The notes under the pieces: generated by a model
Databases searched by the model: none
What the model was told of the DNA's origin: nothing
The model's input: the letters and a program-made list of their open reading frames with translations, nothing else
Translations under genes and position numbers: made by a program
Shown: one piece after another, positions 46,110 through 59,956 of the stretch
How the letters are laid out: each line of letters begins with the position of its first letter
How positions within the stretch are numbered: position 1 is the stretch's first letter
Source of the DNA: Uloborus plumipes
Lineage: Eukaryota; Arthropoda; Arachnida; Araneae; Uloboridae
DNA length: 64,000 nucleotides
NCBI GenBank assembly: GCA_038373865.1
Contig: JAXGGA010001077.1
Coordinates: 62,001-126,000 of the forward strand
Direction: 5' to 3'

Positions 46110-46910
46110 TGGTCAACTGCATAAATATATCATTTTTAGCCTGTGCCGTAACCAGATCTTAGTTTCGGGGACTGTTTTACCAAACCTATTTCTCTCGTGA
46201 AATCGTGAAGTCAATCAAATTTGATTTCATGTTCTATATTCTGTTGATTTTTGTTACAACAGATGTTAAAAGGGTATTAGCATCAAAAATGTTAAAAAAA
46301 AAAAAAAAGAAAAACTTATCTTTTCAATGAAGAAAAAAAAAAAAAAAGAAAAAGCATCTGGATAAATGAGTTTACTCATATACTCGCATTCGAGGAGTAC
46401 TTTTGAAATTTCTTTCTTACGGGGGGAAACTTATAAGATGTGTTAAATATAGAGTTTGGTACTTACAAATTTGAAGAATTTTGTTGTGTTTTTTTAGTGG
46501 TGGTATTAAAAATTCGAAGGGAAAAGTGTATTGTTAAGAAATTATGTTTGCAATAACTACAATAAAAATAAATACCGCAGAAAACTTTATTCGTGTAATT
46601 ATTCAATTTTGATAATTTCATTTTTCAAATGCAGTTTCAAAGTTTTCCAGACAATTGAAATAAAATTGCAACAATAACTTTTTCAGTGAAGAACTATGAA
46701 AAGCATTTCTGTAATAGTTTTGAAAATTTTCGGAGGTGGTTTGAACCCTAAAATCCCACCCCTTAAATACGGCCCTGTTTTTAGCATACTTGGAAATTAC
46801 ATAGCAACTTATTAGTGGTGGAACCGACACATCTTGCTAATAATATGTGCGTTGAAAGAAGCATTCACGTTAATCAATCAAATGCACAGATTTCTAGTCT
46901 AAACTTTATA
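46110..46910. other. AT-rich spacer, no gene seen
   Basis: Two A-rich runs near 46295-46350. The minus-strand frame at 46618-46830 has no domain. Confidence 0.45.
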
Positions 46911-47067
46911 CAGTGGAGTTTCGATAACTCGAAGCCTCATAACACGAATGTTCCTTTATCTCGAAGGTTTCATAGGGTCCTAAACTCTTGAAAAGGTTGT
47001 GGGAACTTCTTATAATTCAAAGCTTTTTACAGGTCCCTTGGGCATTCGAGTTATTGAGACTCGACTG
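46911..47067. mobile_element. pogo/Tigger-like MITE
   Basis: CAGTGGAGTTTCGATAACTC at the left is matched with a few changes on the other strand by CAGTCGAGTCTCAATAACTC at the right. TA precedes the left end. Internal TCGAA and AACTCGAA motifs repeat. At 157 bp it cannot encode a protein. Confidence 0.72.
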
Positions 47068-48284
47068 TGTATGTACACTAGCACACACAATTACAATTTT
47101 TCCACAAATTAAAATTTTTATAGGTAATTTTTCGAAAAATGGCGCAAAAAAAAAAAAAATGTTATTTTTTGCCTATTGAAAAGAAAATGAAATGATACTT
47201 TATTTCATAGTAAAATTAAGTATTAAGAAAGCAACAACAAAAGAAAGCAACTTTAAGAGACATTATTCATGCTAAATTAACTAAACTAGAAGTTTTCCTT
47301 TTCGGTTTTAATGCAACAGTACAATTTTAGATTAACACTAGATGTTCCAAGAAATTATTTTCACTGTTTGGGCTATATTGGTATAACACATATTGAAATC
47401 GGGAATAAAAGAGTTGGGAGGGAGGTAACTACAATTATTAATAAACATATTCATGAATATGTTATCTTAGCTACAATAAGAGGATTTTTGCCTCCGGCTC
47501 GATCATTGGCTATTCCTAACTGAGGAGCCCATAATAAGGGCGAAACTGCAGTCTTAGGATGCTATATGATCGAGCTGTGGGTGCATTTGCTACATATTCA
47601 TGAATTATTTAAAAAGTCATAACATTCCAAGAAATTGTATCATTATACATACATAATTGTTCTTAAAATTGAAATTAACCAAAGTGAAATAGCAAGAAGT
47701 GATACAAAAGTGAAACTACAGTCTCTGAAAGAAATAACGACCTTTTTGGTATTTGCTTGTATAAAATACGCTGTAATGTTTTTTATTGTAATAAATAATC
47801 TAACCTTTTTTTAACTATCTCATTGCTCTAATGTTTTTCTTTCTATTTTAGGTAAGTGAAATGTCATCGCCAGTGTTTATTACTGTTATGTGATGTCGTT
47901 ACACATTTCTCTGCCTTGCGTAAGTCTTTTTCAAATTAAAACTATTGATCAGTTTAAGAATATTTTTAAATGCACATAATCAGTATGTTTTGCCGTTTAT
48001 CGTATTTCCTGGGCGAAAAATTATTGCAGTTTCTCCGGAATTTATTTGTTTATTTATTTTCAAGGTACAGTTTGCCCACGGTTGCTATAATGTTGGCAAA
48101 CGTCCAGATACGGCGCGTCTATCTGTATGAGCGGCAAAGTAAACATTTGACATGCGTGATTCCCATGTGTGTCTGCTTAATTTAGAGGCTAACACATCTG
48201 CAAAAGCTGTATGAAGAAGTATGACATTACACATTTTATAACAACATGTTTTTATGATAAAGTGTGACTTATAACAACAGGAGG
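47068..48284. other. spacer with a probable old repeat
   Basis: 47485-47600 (GCCTCCGGCTCGATCATTGG, then GGGCGAAACTGCAGTC) is GC-richer and stands out from its surroundings; it may be part of an old retroelement or other repeat. The open frame at 47311-47523 runs into it. No gene assigned. Confidence 0.4.
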
Positions 48285-50030
48285 GGTATGGTGAAGTGGG
48301 TTACTTTGTGACAGAGGAGGGAGGGGGTAAATATGGGGGGGGATGTTATATCATTTATAGACAATCCCTAAGAAAAAAAAATCATTCTCTAAAAAATTCA
48401 AGTCAGAAATTATGCTAGACGATTTTTAAAAAACACAGCGAATATAACTGGGCCAATCCATGGTTACAGTCGTTACATTCACACAACTTCAGCTGCTCAT
48501 ATTTTATTCACAAATGCAGTTAAAGTTCTAATTAAAATAGGGAATGATAAAGCTCCCCCCCCCCCCCAACATGATTATCACCAAGCGTTAGTTTGAAATT
48601 ATTAGTGGACGTTGTAGAAAAATCTCGAAAATGTGTGGTTACGGTCGTTACAAAAAAAAAAGACATGGTTTTTTGAGTGCTATCAAACACTGCCACTTTT
48701 CTGTGTATCTATTGCGCGTATGATCTTCTGGATTTTTATAATAATTGCTCAATAAATAAGGCATGATATCATACAAAGAACTTAGCTTTTTTGTTGAATT
48801 TTTTTTTTTTTTTTTTATGAATTTTTGATTGCTGTTACGGTCGTTACAAAAGCGGTTACGGTCGTTACACGTCTGACTATTTTCAATATATATGTTGCTA
48901 AAAATGAGTAAACGGTTATTTTAATTCATTTTTCCGGCATATATAAAGTCAAATAATAGACATATGAGCAGGAAGGTTCGCCAGTTAGTTCATTTGATAA
49001 GATATAATCTTCAATTGATTACTATAGGCTTTGGAAGCTTTCAAATCCCTTGAGCTACGTTTTCCCATGAAACTTCACCAGAATACCCACACCTCCCAGT
49101 CTCTATTCAGATATTTTAGCTCCACTAAATCCTCATAATCATCTGTGACTTGAGCTCTGTATTTCTTCAGTACTCTGCTTAGAAAAATTTGTACAAATTC
49201 GCTTATTACGTAAATGGTATTGATTGTACCGGGTACCTTATTGCTTCAACTACAAGTGTACATTTTTAAAATACTCACACATTAAGATTTTTTTCTGCAT
49301 AAATCATTTGCCCTCGTCCTCCCTTTATCGAGATATAAGATTTTAAAGGCTTAAATTTAAGTGAAGCTCCAAATTTAAAGGCTTATGGGGAAATAGAGGG
49401 CCGAATATTTCACCATCTGCATGTGATAGGACAGCTATCAGCAAAGCATACGAAAAGATGTCTCCCATCATAACCTGAAACTCGCTAAATTTAGTGACTT
49501 TATTACAATTTCGGCAGACTTTAGGACTTTATAATTCGAAAACGAGGAGGTGAGGGCAAATAATTTATAAATCCAGCAAAATGTTTTACTACAATGTTTC
49601 AAACGCAAATAACTTATTTTTTTTTTTTTCATTATTTCACTTTTGTAAGATTTCCTAGTGAACATCGAATGACCCCTGTGTCAAATATGTCTAAGAACTA
49701 GCGTAAACGGTATTTATGGTAGGAAAGCTTCTTTATAGAAGCTAATCCACTCTATAAGAGATGAATACCCCCAAAGTAACTTTCAGATGCATCAGTGGAC
49801 TTATGTACCAAATTTGGCTAAGATCCGACGTGAATTGTGAATTTCGACCTAAAACATGTAACACCCGTAACCAACATAGCACAAAAACGAAAAAGTTTTT
49901 TGAAAAAAATATTAGTGCATGTTTTTAGAATAAATGAGTACACTAACAAACCTAAATGGCAAACTTCTACCTCAAATGGTTATTGTTACAGAGTAACAAA
50001 TACTTGTTTTATGTTACGGTCGTTACAAAG
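48285..50030. mobile_element. region with six GTTACGGTCGTTACA motifs
   Basis: The 15-base motif is found forward at 48463-48477 (one change), 48638-48652, 48834-48848, 48855-48869 and 50013-50027, and inverted with changes at 49857-49871 (TGTAACACCCGTAAC). It does not occur elsewhere in the window as far as I can see. Within the region, about 49300-49345 and 49530-49580 are inverted relatives (TCATTTGCCCTCGTCCTCC against GGAGGTGAGGGCAAATAATT). I infer a decayed non-autonomous transposon with repeated transposase-site-like motifs. Terminal repeats and exact limits were not found. No protein is encoded. Confidence 0.5.
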
Positions 50031-50235
50031 ATTCTAGATAATTTTGCCTGCGTGTAATTAAAAACTAATACAACCTACAAAGAAATTGATTACTGGAAAA
50101 GGTCAAAGGGGGTGCTTACTAAAGCACTATAATTCGTTATCTTCCAAATTGAACCCGGTGTGGCCATGGTCTAGGCTGGAAACTTGATTAATTTTTATTT
50201 GAAAAAATGTGTTAGAAAAACCGTAATTTTAGGAC
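50031..50235. other. short spacer
   Basis: Nothing recognised before the target duplication GTTGAAAC at 50236-50243. Confidence 0.4.
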
Positions 50236-50243
50236 GTTGAAAC

Positions 50244-51100
50244 CAGTGGTTGGGAAAACTACATTTCTTTTGTAGTGAACTACAACTACAACTACTTTGT
50301 TATAAATGTAGTTAACTAAAACTACAACTACTTTTTTTTACATGTAGCGATTACAAACTACTTTTGAATTGTAGTCGCTACTTCGCTACTTTTAAAAAAA
50401 TAAATAAATAAAAAGCATATACCGTTTGAGGATTGACCGAAAACATTCGAAAAGTGGTTTACATTAATAAATTAACTCATTTGAATATGTAATAGAACTA
50501 AAAATTGTCTTTTCATTTATTTGTTACTTTTCCTTTTTGTTCCTTTTTTTTTTGCTAAAATTTGTCCTTTTTAGACTTTTTTTTTTGCAATTTTTACGAA
50601 TATTCGCCTAAAGAAAGGGTTCAAAATTTAAATGATTGAAAGAATTCAACCTTCAATTTTTTTAAAGTTCTTGCCAAAGAATATTTAGGAGCGTGAAAAT
50701 TATTTGAAGGAATATAAAAATTATGATACCAAATAAACCAATGACATCAAACAGATAGCATGTATTTCGTCAAAATGGTGTATCTAAGGATCAGCTCATA
50801 TTTTTATGATTCTTATTTCTCATTGCGTCCTCTTCTGTACTCGTGCAAGATTCGCACCAGTCAGAGTTAATTAAACATTGTTTTCCCCTTCATTCTCTGT
50901 TTTTTTTTTTTTTTTTTTCATTCATTATTATTTTTTTAAATTTAAAAGTAGTTTCCAGAAATCGCTACAAACTACTATTTTTTTGTATCGCGCTACTCAT
51001 TACTCTATTTTTTTTAAGTAGTGCGCTACACTACAAACTACTAAAAAATGTAGTTACTACAGTAGTTTCGCTACTTGTAGCGCGCTACTTCCGACCACTG
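50244..51100. mobile_element. hAT-type element with perfect 8-bp duplication
   Basis: The ends CAGTGGTTGGGAA (left) and, on the other strand, CAGTGGTCGGAAG (right) are hAT-like. GTTGAAAC is repeated exactly at 50236-50243 and 51101-51108. The first ~170 and last ~160 bases are packed with ACTAC / GTAGT words in both orientations, which can bind many transposase molecules or fold. The middle is AT-rich and non-coding, so the element is non-autonomous. The frame at 50843-51151 crosses the right end and is not a gene. Confidence 0.88.
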
Positions 51101-51108
51101 GTTGAAAC

Positions 51109-54100
51109 CATGTTTACAGTAAAAACTAGGATATTTTACACTTTGAATTAGGAAACTATGGTTTCTTGTGAATAAAATGGCATATAACATGTTATTATTA
51201 AGCGAGTTTCATATTTTGATGTTTATGTCCTTTTTCTCATGGATTAGCCCAACTATGAACCTTAACAAACATATGCTTATTTTTGTTTTACGCTTAGGAA
51301 TTTAATATAATTAATGTTTCTCCTGTTTGAATTACGATTTAATTTATGTGCTTGATGTATTATCTTCTGTTGTTTCTAGCATTTCAGATCGCAAATCAAA
51401 GAGCTCTTTTTTTCAGTGCGATTAACATGCAGTTTGCACAAACAAAAGAGTTAAATTCTGCAGAATAATAACAAAACTGGGAAAAAAAATCCCAAATGGA
51501 TTTAAACCGCCATTTGCTTGCCTTTCTTTTTCCATATTGAATAAAAAGATGGAAGAGAAGGGGGAAAAAAGTTAATAAAAGTTTGTTTTCGTTGGAAACC
51601 TTTTTAATGTTTCACGTAAATGTTATGCTGGTCTTTATAGTTCGTCTCAGAAGAAATAAAAATAATAATTGTGAAAAGAGTGAAAAGAAATATTTGCATT
51701 GTTTTCTTTCTGTATTAACAACAGCAACAATGAAACAGCGAACTGAAAAGACCTCTTTTGCATTTTTACAATTCCAAAAAAAGATGTTTATTATTGCTTT
51801 ATAGCTTCGAACGGAAATTCGAATGAAATAAATGAAAAATGTTTTTATTATTTTCATTTTTTTTAAATCCAAGTCCCGTGAATATTTCTTCATTTCACTT
51901 CTTTTTCTTTTTTTAATTTCAGGCGTCAAAATGAAATGAAGGGAAAATGTCAACACTCAGCATTTTATTTCATTTTCCGGAATTTTTAACTCCTAAAAGA
52001 TAGACGTGCGTGCCTTATTTCACTTCATTTCATTGTCTCTTTTGCTTCTTTGTTTACATTTTTGATGGCACCTTTAACGGGCGATGCAGTTTCACATAAC
52101 GCACAGAACGAGAATTTGTTTTGCGTCTAAAATATTCTGTAATAATATTTTTTCCCTTCATTTTCGATTCACCAAGAATTTAATTTAGAGGGATTTCCAA
52201 CAAGTTAAAAACTTCGGGAATACTTTTCGCAATTTTTTAGATGCAAAATGAATTTGATTTTCCATCTTATCGTCTGCTTTGAAATTTTGATTTATCATTG
52301 GTTTTCGCGTTAACACGCAGCTTTAAAATATAAAGAAAAACACGAAAAAAGAACACGAAGCAAAATGTATTTAACAATTGTTTTCTTCGGCGTTGTGATG
52401 CATGTTTATGTGGAGAGGGAAAAAATGTATTTTTTTTTTACATTAACTTGTTTTTCCAATATAAAACTCTATTCTTGTTTGCAAGATATTTTTATTAAAT
52501 GCATTTAAAATTTAAGACTTTTTAAATTATCACATTTTAAATGAATTAAAGTTTTAGGTAGTGTTTTAATGTTGGAAGTTATAAATACTTTTGCGCCTGT
52601 TGAAGGTTGGTGAGAAACAATATATGGAAAAAAAGGGCATCAGTTGCTAGTTGCTATTAAGTACTGTATTAGTAAGCAAACTTTCGAACTTCAGTTATTC
52701 GCAGATCTAGAGCATAAAAAAGCCACTTTGTGGCTATTTAAAAAAATAACCAAATAAATAAAACATTTTAATTTTGCTCTGTCCAGGCAGATGTTTCATT
52801 GGACTTGTAATATCTTACGAAACTGAGTGGGTTTATATTGAACCTTTTTCAGCCGCCATTGATCAGAGAAGTAGTGAAATGCAATAAATATGTAGTGTAA
52901 TTTCCTGATTTCCTCTAACTTGCGTATGTATACAGCTCTTTTATAACCATTCAGAATTAAATTATTTTATTTCACATAGTAAACTCAAATTGTTAGATCT
53001 TTTTTTTTTCAAAACAATTTCTCAAAGTACAACTTTTTTCTAAATTTATCTTGTACAGAAAATAAAGCAACAAGATATAATATCTCGATCCTAATAATAC
53101 CTTTATTTATTGATTCTTTAAGCTCTTCTGAAAACTATCTACAAAAGGGAGGGGAAAAAACAACTCCACACTTTCCTTTCAGTTGATGGAAGAACAAAAC
53201 TGAAATGGAGAAAAAAAATATTGAATCTGATTTCGCCGGCCTATATTTAGGTATCGAAGTCCTTTCAAATCAAAGTTTTGAGCTGTAAAGAAAGTGACGA
53301 TAAATACCGATAGGGGGCGCTGCGATTTAAAAAGTTCAAATAGCAGTAGACAGTAATGTTCTGGGAGAGTTGAGAAGTTTTTAAGCAGCTTACGTGAAGA
53401 CAGATTTCTATTGTTTTCAGGCTGTGAAAAAGCAAAAAGCACAATTTCAAGATACTTCGTATTATGTTTTGAGATAACAATGCTCTGCTGTAGCAATTCT
53501 CGTTTTTTATATAAATCAGAGATATATACTAGTTGCCATTGTTAACAGCATCATGTTTGCTCTTAATAGAACCTGTCAGAAATATTTCTTTTCATTTTTT
53601 TAGATTATTCGAAATCCGGTCAAGAATAATTTTTTCTGAAAGTTTCCTTTCAGTTGATGGACTTTTTGAAACTTTTTATTATTATGTTAAAAGCACCATA
53701 ATTTTTTCTTTTCTTAATTTTTTGGCTTTATAATCTTTAATGGAATCGATACATTTATTTTAAAATTTCGAATTACTCTTAAAATTCAAATTTTTGTGTA
53801 TCCAATGAACGCATCAATGTGAGTTTGCAGTAACATTTGCTTAATATGAAATTTTTGTTTAAAAGCAGTATATTTGAACACTGCTTAAAAAAATATATAT
53901 AAACTAGCAACATTGTGGAATTTAGTTGTTACACTTGAGATTTTGCTGTCATTGATGTAAATTTAAATAATTTGTTACTCACATCACAAACTCAATCACG
54001 CCCAGTGTTTTATGAATGTCTTAGTAGAAAGTTGCATAAGGGATTACTGCTGATTAAAACTTTTAAACTTGATGTACGAAAAATGTTCTGTTTGAAATTC

Positions 54101-56906
54101 AAATGAGTAAATACTTAATGTGATATTACATTATTTATTATGAATAATGTTACAAAATACCCTAATTTCTTCTCTCTCTTAGTACATCGGGTAGACTGAT
54201 CAGTAAATAAAAAGCTCGTTCTAATTTTGTAAACAAGGCTTCAAAAGTTTTTGCTTAAACATGAATGGCCAATAGTAATTTATTTTCCCTTCGAAAACAG
54301 AAAAAGACCGGAAAATTCTACGCTTATCCACTGGTTAACAGTGTTCAATCAGAGTTGAAACACTTTTTGCACCCCCTCCCCCAGAAAAAAAAAAAAGAAA
54401 ACGGATTTGTCTAAAATAATTAAAAATAGAAATTAAAATATTTCAAATACTACACTTTTTTAACGATATTATGAATTTTTGATAGTGAAAATATACAGAG
54501 AGAGAGATAAAACCATGGGGGACCTTTTTGGAGTAGAGTTGCCTTTTCATAAAATAAGTTCAAATTTATTTTTGGTAAATTATGAGGGAGAACTCGGTTT
54601 AAGTTATAAGAGAGACATTCCGTTCACGTTTTTCATTTTAAAAGTAAAGAATTTGCTTGAATTCATTTACAAGACTATATTAAAAAAAAAAAAAATAAAT
54701 AAACTACTTCTTAACCAAATAGTATAGTTAGTATTAGTGGGAAAGAATGTCATAAAAGCTTTGCCAAAGGGTGAGATCAATGCTATATTTTTAAAATCAT
54801 CTGTATAATCGGAGATAATTTCGTGTTTAAGAAGCAAATTTGTGATTAATGACTTTGTTGTCAAATCAATGTTCTGTACTGTGAATTATTCATCATGCGA
54901 TTAACATAATTCAGATATGCGTCGTGATAATTAACTCTCAAAAAGTATTAGACACAAATATTGAGTTGAACATTTTGTTCTTGTACATCAAAATACTGTT
55001 TTTTATGTTAAATAGGTAACAGGAGGCTTTCACATTGGAGAAATAAAGGTACTCGAAATAATACAATTTCATGTGAAATATGAAAAAAAAATATATATAT
55101 TTATTTGCAAGTCTGTAACAGATTTCCGGATTCTTCTCAACTTCTGATATTTACCGGAAATGGAATTATAAATCAAAATACAGGGTGGTCATTGTTAAAG
55201 TTACCCTGCTTGGACGTACTTAGAGCGCGTTCTAATAGACTTAAAGTATTTTTCATAAACATATTCTTAAAAAAAAATCTTGGTCTTCCACTTTTTGTTA
55301 TTCCTCGCTGACTTTTTTCCCAAAATGTCACAATCTCTCCCCCCCCCCCCCGTTTAAAAATGACTTCGTTTGTCAGTCATTGACGCTTGGCGTGCACGCA
55401 CATTGTATAGACCGTGGGGAAAAACTATGCTGTAAAAAATCACTGGATAAAATTTTTACCACCAGATTTGATAGGGGTGCACGATTAAAGACAACAATCT
55501 ACCTTTGATTCTACCCCAGAATTCGGTTTATCTGCTTCCTATTCGCTTCAATTACCAGCCAAAAGTGCCTAATAGCGTATTTAGCAGTAGCGCTAAATAA
55601 CTCTCTATCAAATGCTGTAAATTGGCCATGAGAATTGTCATTGAAAAAACAGCTATGAAAACCTCAGCTGTCGGTAAATATTTTAACTATTATTTTCTTA
55701 TGTTATTGCTTATTTCTTTTTCCTTTGGTCCATAACATCATATCTACCAAGTTTCAATGACATCCGCTAATTAAAACAAGCTCTATATGTATATACACGT
55801 ACAATACGAAATTAAAACAGTAATTCTTCTTATTTTTATTCGAATCACGCAAAGTTATTTTACAAAGCAATAAAAAAAGGAGCATTTAATGATAATTTTT
55901 CGCACATTTCCAATTATACGCCACGTTTTGTGGAATTGCGTTTCGTATAGATTTTTCTCAACTATTGCCTTTAATTGTGAAGTCTTTTAGGATTCATACA
56001 CGCCATTGTTTTCTCAAGATACTTTTTTCTTTCAACATTTATACTAAAGGCTCATATGTCTTCATGTTTGCTGAAATTTTGCAACAGCTATTCCATCGTA
56101 GGTAGACGTATTCGCGGTTGCCTCCATTGTTTGCGTAAGATTCATTGATCTTTCAGTGCACTCAAACATAATTTCTTTTCTCTTTAACATCTTTGCTTAC
56201 CCATTGGTTTTTCCAAAAAAAAACATGGTGGCATAAGAAATAAATACCTTTTACTATGGGTTGAGCAAGAAATTTTTAAAGGAGGGCATTTGAAGTACTC
56301 TATGTGTAAGTTTTACTTTAAGGTTAAATATAGTGTTAACAGTTAGAAATTATACCGCTGTCAATTTGAAACACTTGGGTTATCAGGAGATAGACTGCAT
56401 TTAAGCCTTTTGATGAAGATACATAGTTATATGTATAACTCTTTTTTTAGAGTGAATCGGTCAATTTCTATGTTTAGGATTAAGTTAAATATATATGAAT
56501 ATTCTCACGAAAAGCACCAAGATCTTTTTCAAAAAAAAATGAAAACATTCTCTCACTAATAAGAAACTTGAAAAAAAAAAAAAAAAAAAAAAAACGATCA
56601 TGAATCGCTAATACTAGATGTTGAGACTTTTGATAATTTAAAGTCTGTTTAAAGCTTGACTTTACCCGGGTAGCACAAAAAAAGTTTAAACGTTTTATAA
56701 ACGTTTTAAATCGGTTGTTACAACGTTAATAACCATTTTACAACCTTTAAAAATGAAGTGTGCTACTTGGGTAGCTACACAGCAAATGCAAGATGCACCA
56801 ATAATCCTATAGTACAATTTTTATGTAAGCTGTTATAATTTCAAAAAATGTATTTTCTTTCAAATAAATTGAACCATAAATCAATTATACCCTTGACAAT
56901 CTCATG
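51109..56906. other. long AT-rich stretch without a recognisable gene
   Basis: In 5.8 kb I found only chance-like frames (for example 51612-51956, 53179-53496 and 54479-54727), none with a domain. Homopolymer runs occur near 55339 (C) and 56571-56594 (A). Unlike most of the window it shows few identifiable transposon ends, so conserved regulatory DNA is possible but not visible from one sequence. Confidence 0.45.
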
Positions 56907-56908
56907 TA

Positions 56909-57801
56909 GGGGAATGTGGGGAAAAGTGAAATAGCGGAGCAAAGTGAAATGGCAAAATATTTTCAGTTTGCAGCGCCTCCTATCTAGCAATATTTTAACA
57001 AAGTTTCTAGACATACAGTTAATTCTTGTCAACAAATAGATAGATCAAATGATCAACGAAAAATATTATATGAGTCCTTTTTAAAATCTGATACACTTAA
57101 TGTAATAATTGTGGTTTTCCAAAAATATTGTTTGTTATGATACAATTATAAAATGTTTGTAATGATCATTTTAAGTATAAATTGGAATCTACTGCTGTAC
57201 AGTGCATTAATTATTTAGTTAATATTAAGCAAAATTTTGTTTTAAATGTTTAATGTAATTTGCCAAAGGCATGCGGGGCAAAGTGAAACATTTTATTAAG
57301 CTAACTTATGCATTAATTTTTTAATCACTTAATTTATTAATTAATTTACATTCTTTTACCTATTAATTCACTTATTTATTCATTCGTTCACTGATTTTCT
57401 TATTCGTTCTCTATTTTAATCACTCATTTCTTTTTCTCATACATTAATGAGTTCATTTATTTGTTTATTTTTTATTCGTTTATTTTTCATTAAAAAGTCA
57501 TTTATTCGTTTATTTGCACATCCATTTGATGAAAATTATTGTTAATCATTGAATAGAATATTTTTCATTGCAAAAATATTGCATTTTTCACTTTGCCCCA
57601 TGGTTAAGGTGGAAAATTTTTAACCTTTTTTGAAGGTGCAAAATAACTGCCAAAAATGAAAAATAATATTTCAATGCAAGTTGTCACACAAAATATATTA
57701 TTCAATCTTTATGTTCAGTAATTTTTCAGAATAAATTTCCAATGCGTTCATTTTGAAATAGGTCAGATATCTTAACTATTTCACTTTGCCCCACTTTCCC
57801 C
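56909..57801. mobile_element. TA-flanked element with repeated AAAGTGAAA motifs
   Basis: The left end GGGGAATGTGGGGAAAAGTG is matched on the other strand by GGGGAAAGTGGGGCAAAGTG at the right, with TA just outside each end (56907-56908 and 57802-57803). The GGGGCAAAGTGAAA motif or a variant occurs twice at the left tip, at 57275-57288 forward, and inverted at about 57587-57599 and 57778-57792. The middle is a degenerate TTATTCGTTCA-like simple repeat (57340-57530). No protein is encoded. The layout parallels the element at 21448-22600. Confidence 0.82.
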
Positions 57802-57803
57802 TA

Positions 57804-59952
57804 CTTTTGATTTTATACCTTATTCATGTCATACTGGCGACACAGATGATTTTTTCAACATTTTTAAGATATTGGCAACATTAGTTCCGCACAGTTTGAT
57901 GCCAAATATAGATAAGCTGGAAGCATCTATTATACATAACTGATTACAGTAAATCCGTTCGATAATATTTGTTATATATAACGAGCTAGCTATCTTGGAA
58001 CTAAGGCAATTCCTGCATTATATACTCTCTCTCTCACACAATTTTTGGGGGTCCTTTTTTCTTTGTATCAAATGTAGCAGCAACCCCATTTACCGTAGCA
58101 TTAAAATATTTTTATCATTTACAAAATGGTTTTAAGTTTTTAAACGAACCTAGTTAAAGTTTAAAAGCATGTAGAATCTGAGATATATTTGTCCAGTTTT
58201 TCTGAAAAATATAAAATTTCTTGGTGCGTTTAACATAAACTTCCTTAAATTTTTTTTTCACTACATTTGATTTGATAGGTGGTGCTTCACCGTTCTAGCA
58301 GTCTGAAAAATAGAAATAATACGTTTAAAAATGAGTTCGTAATGTGCCCTTTGAGAGAGCCACTCTGTAAAGGATCTGGAATCGAGCCCTTTAGATTCTA
58401 TTCCGCAATTTTTGGTGCACGGTCCCCCTGGAAAACATCGCAGCAGTAATTCGAATGGACAAAATCAATAGTACCTCTTCCTACCCCCCTCAAAGGAAAG
58501 ATTCATTGCTAGAATGTATTTCATCTCGGTTACACCCGTTATATTCTTTCTCTCTTTCCCCCCTTCGATCGATAAATGAAAAGAATAAAATAATGTATAA
58601 AGAGAGAGAGGGAAATTTTCCTTTTTTATTTCTTTAATTTCCCTCCGTTGTGCAAGAGTTATATATAGGCTTTTAGTCCACCGGTACCGAAGGATAGAAG
58701 CAACGTTTTGTTGAAGAATGTTGTTGAATGCGCGCGTTGTCGGAACTATCATCTGCAGAACGCGTCCTAAGGAGGAAACATATCGGCGAACAAGAGCGAC
58801 TGTAAAATTACCAATTTGGTTTGGCAACGAAAGCAATAAGTTGTGTCTGATTTTATATTTGGTTTCACGACACGTTTTATTTTTTCAATATCCTTCTGGA
58901 GTATAGAAGTCGCATGAGGCTAACAAGAGAAATATTTTTGTTAAGGCATTTTTAATCCTCTAAACATTCCAGTGGTCCAAAATTGGATTTCTTTCTTTTT
59001 TTTTTCAACTAAGTTGTTACCTTATCTTTCCCAATAGTTACGAATTTTGAACAAATGAATAGCTATACATAAATACGTGATTATGTGAACATAATTACAT
59101 TACAGCAGAGATACAAATGCAGTTTGGCAAATGGTTAGTTATTTGTAATTCTATAATTACCTATTTGAAAATCCCAGTTATAATTATAACTCATACATAG
59201 TACTAGCTCATAAATATATATAACTTCTATCATTCACATCAGCAATTGTGGTAAAAGTGCTAAACTATTATTTCATGGCATACAATCGCCATCAAATGCT
59301 CAAATTTCCAACTAAGCGACTTGTATAACCCATATATAGCCCGATGAAACTGCGCTATTAGGGCGCATACACACATATATATATATATCCAATGTATCAC
59401 TTGCATGTCATTTATCCTGTGTCAACATACGTGAGATGGTTCGTTGGAGTTTAATTGCATACACCGACGTCCTGAATTCGATTAATGTTGTAATAATAAC
59501 TGTAGTATTGCTATTCTAATGACTCGGAGAAATACAGGTACGCTTTGTGATATATACAATGGAAACTTCCGTGTTCCGACTCAAGTCCATTACGACCATC
59601 CTGCGTTTTGTATAACTATCACCCCCCTTTTTTCTTCCTAATAAAATAATAAGTCATTTATGGATTCAGATGGAGGCAAAAAGTTTTATGAATATTTTAA
59701 AGACAAATTACCATTATCAATTAGATCCCCTCTGCCCTGTACCTGTTAAGATTTTTACTTTCTTTTGTATCCGAAGTATTAAATTTCGTAAAAACTTTTT
59801 GCAACTTGGCGGATTTGCACTTTCAAGAGGTCCTTTCTGACCATTTTTGGAAAATACAGCTTTTGAACGATTTTTGTGGCAGTTATAATAAAAAACATCA
59901 TGCATGCAATCTGGTAGAATGAAGTTGGTAGACATATACCCAGGACCGTTTT
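57804..59952. other. spacer, no gene assigned
   Basis: A minus-strand 123-codon frame at 58465-58836 and a TATATATA box near 58660-58670 fall in a slightly GC-richer patch. I see no domain or splice signals that would make it a gene. A possible pogo-like end lies near 57950. Confidence 0.4.
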
Positions 59953-59956
59953 TTAA

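Noticed and set aside
47311..47523. 70-residue plus-strand frame of mixed composition
   Set aside because: It runs into a GC-richer segment that looks like an old repeat and has no domain I recognise.
58465..58836. 123-residue minus-strand frame with a TATA-like sequence nearby
   Set aside because: No domain, no splice signals and an overlapping plus-strand frame; a TATATATA stretch is common in AT-rich DNA.
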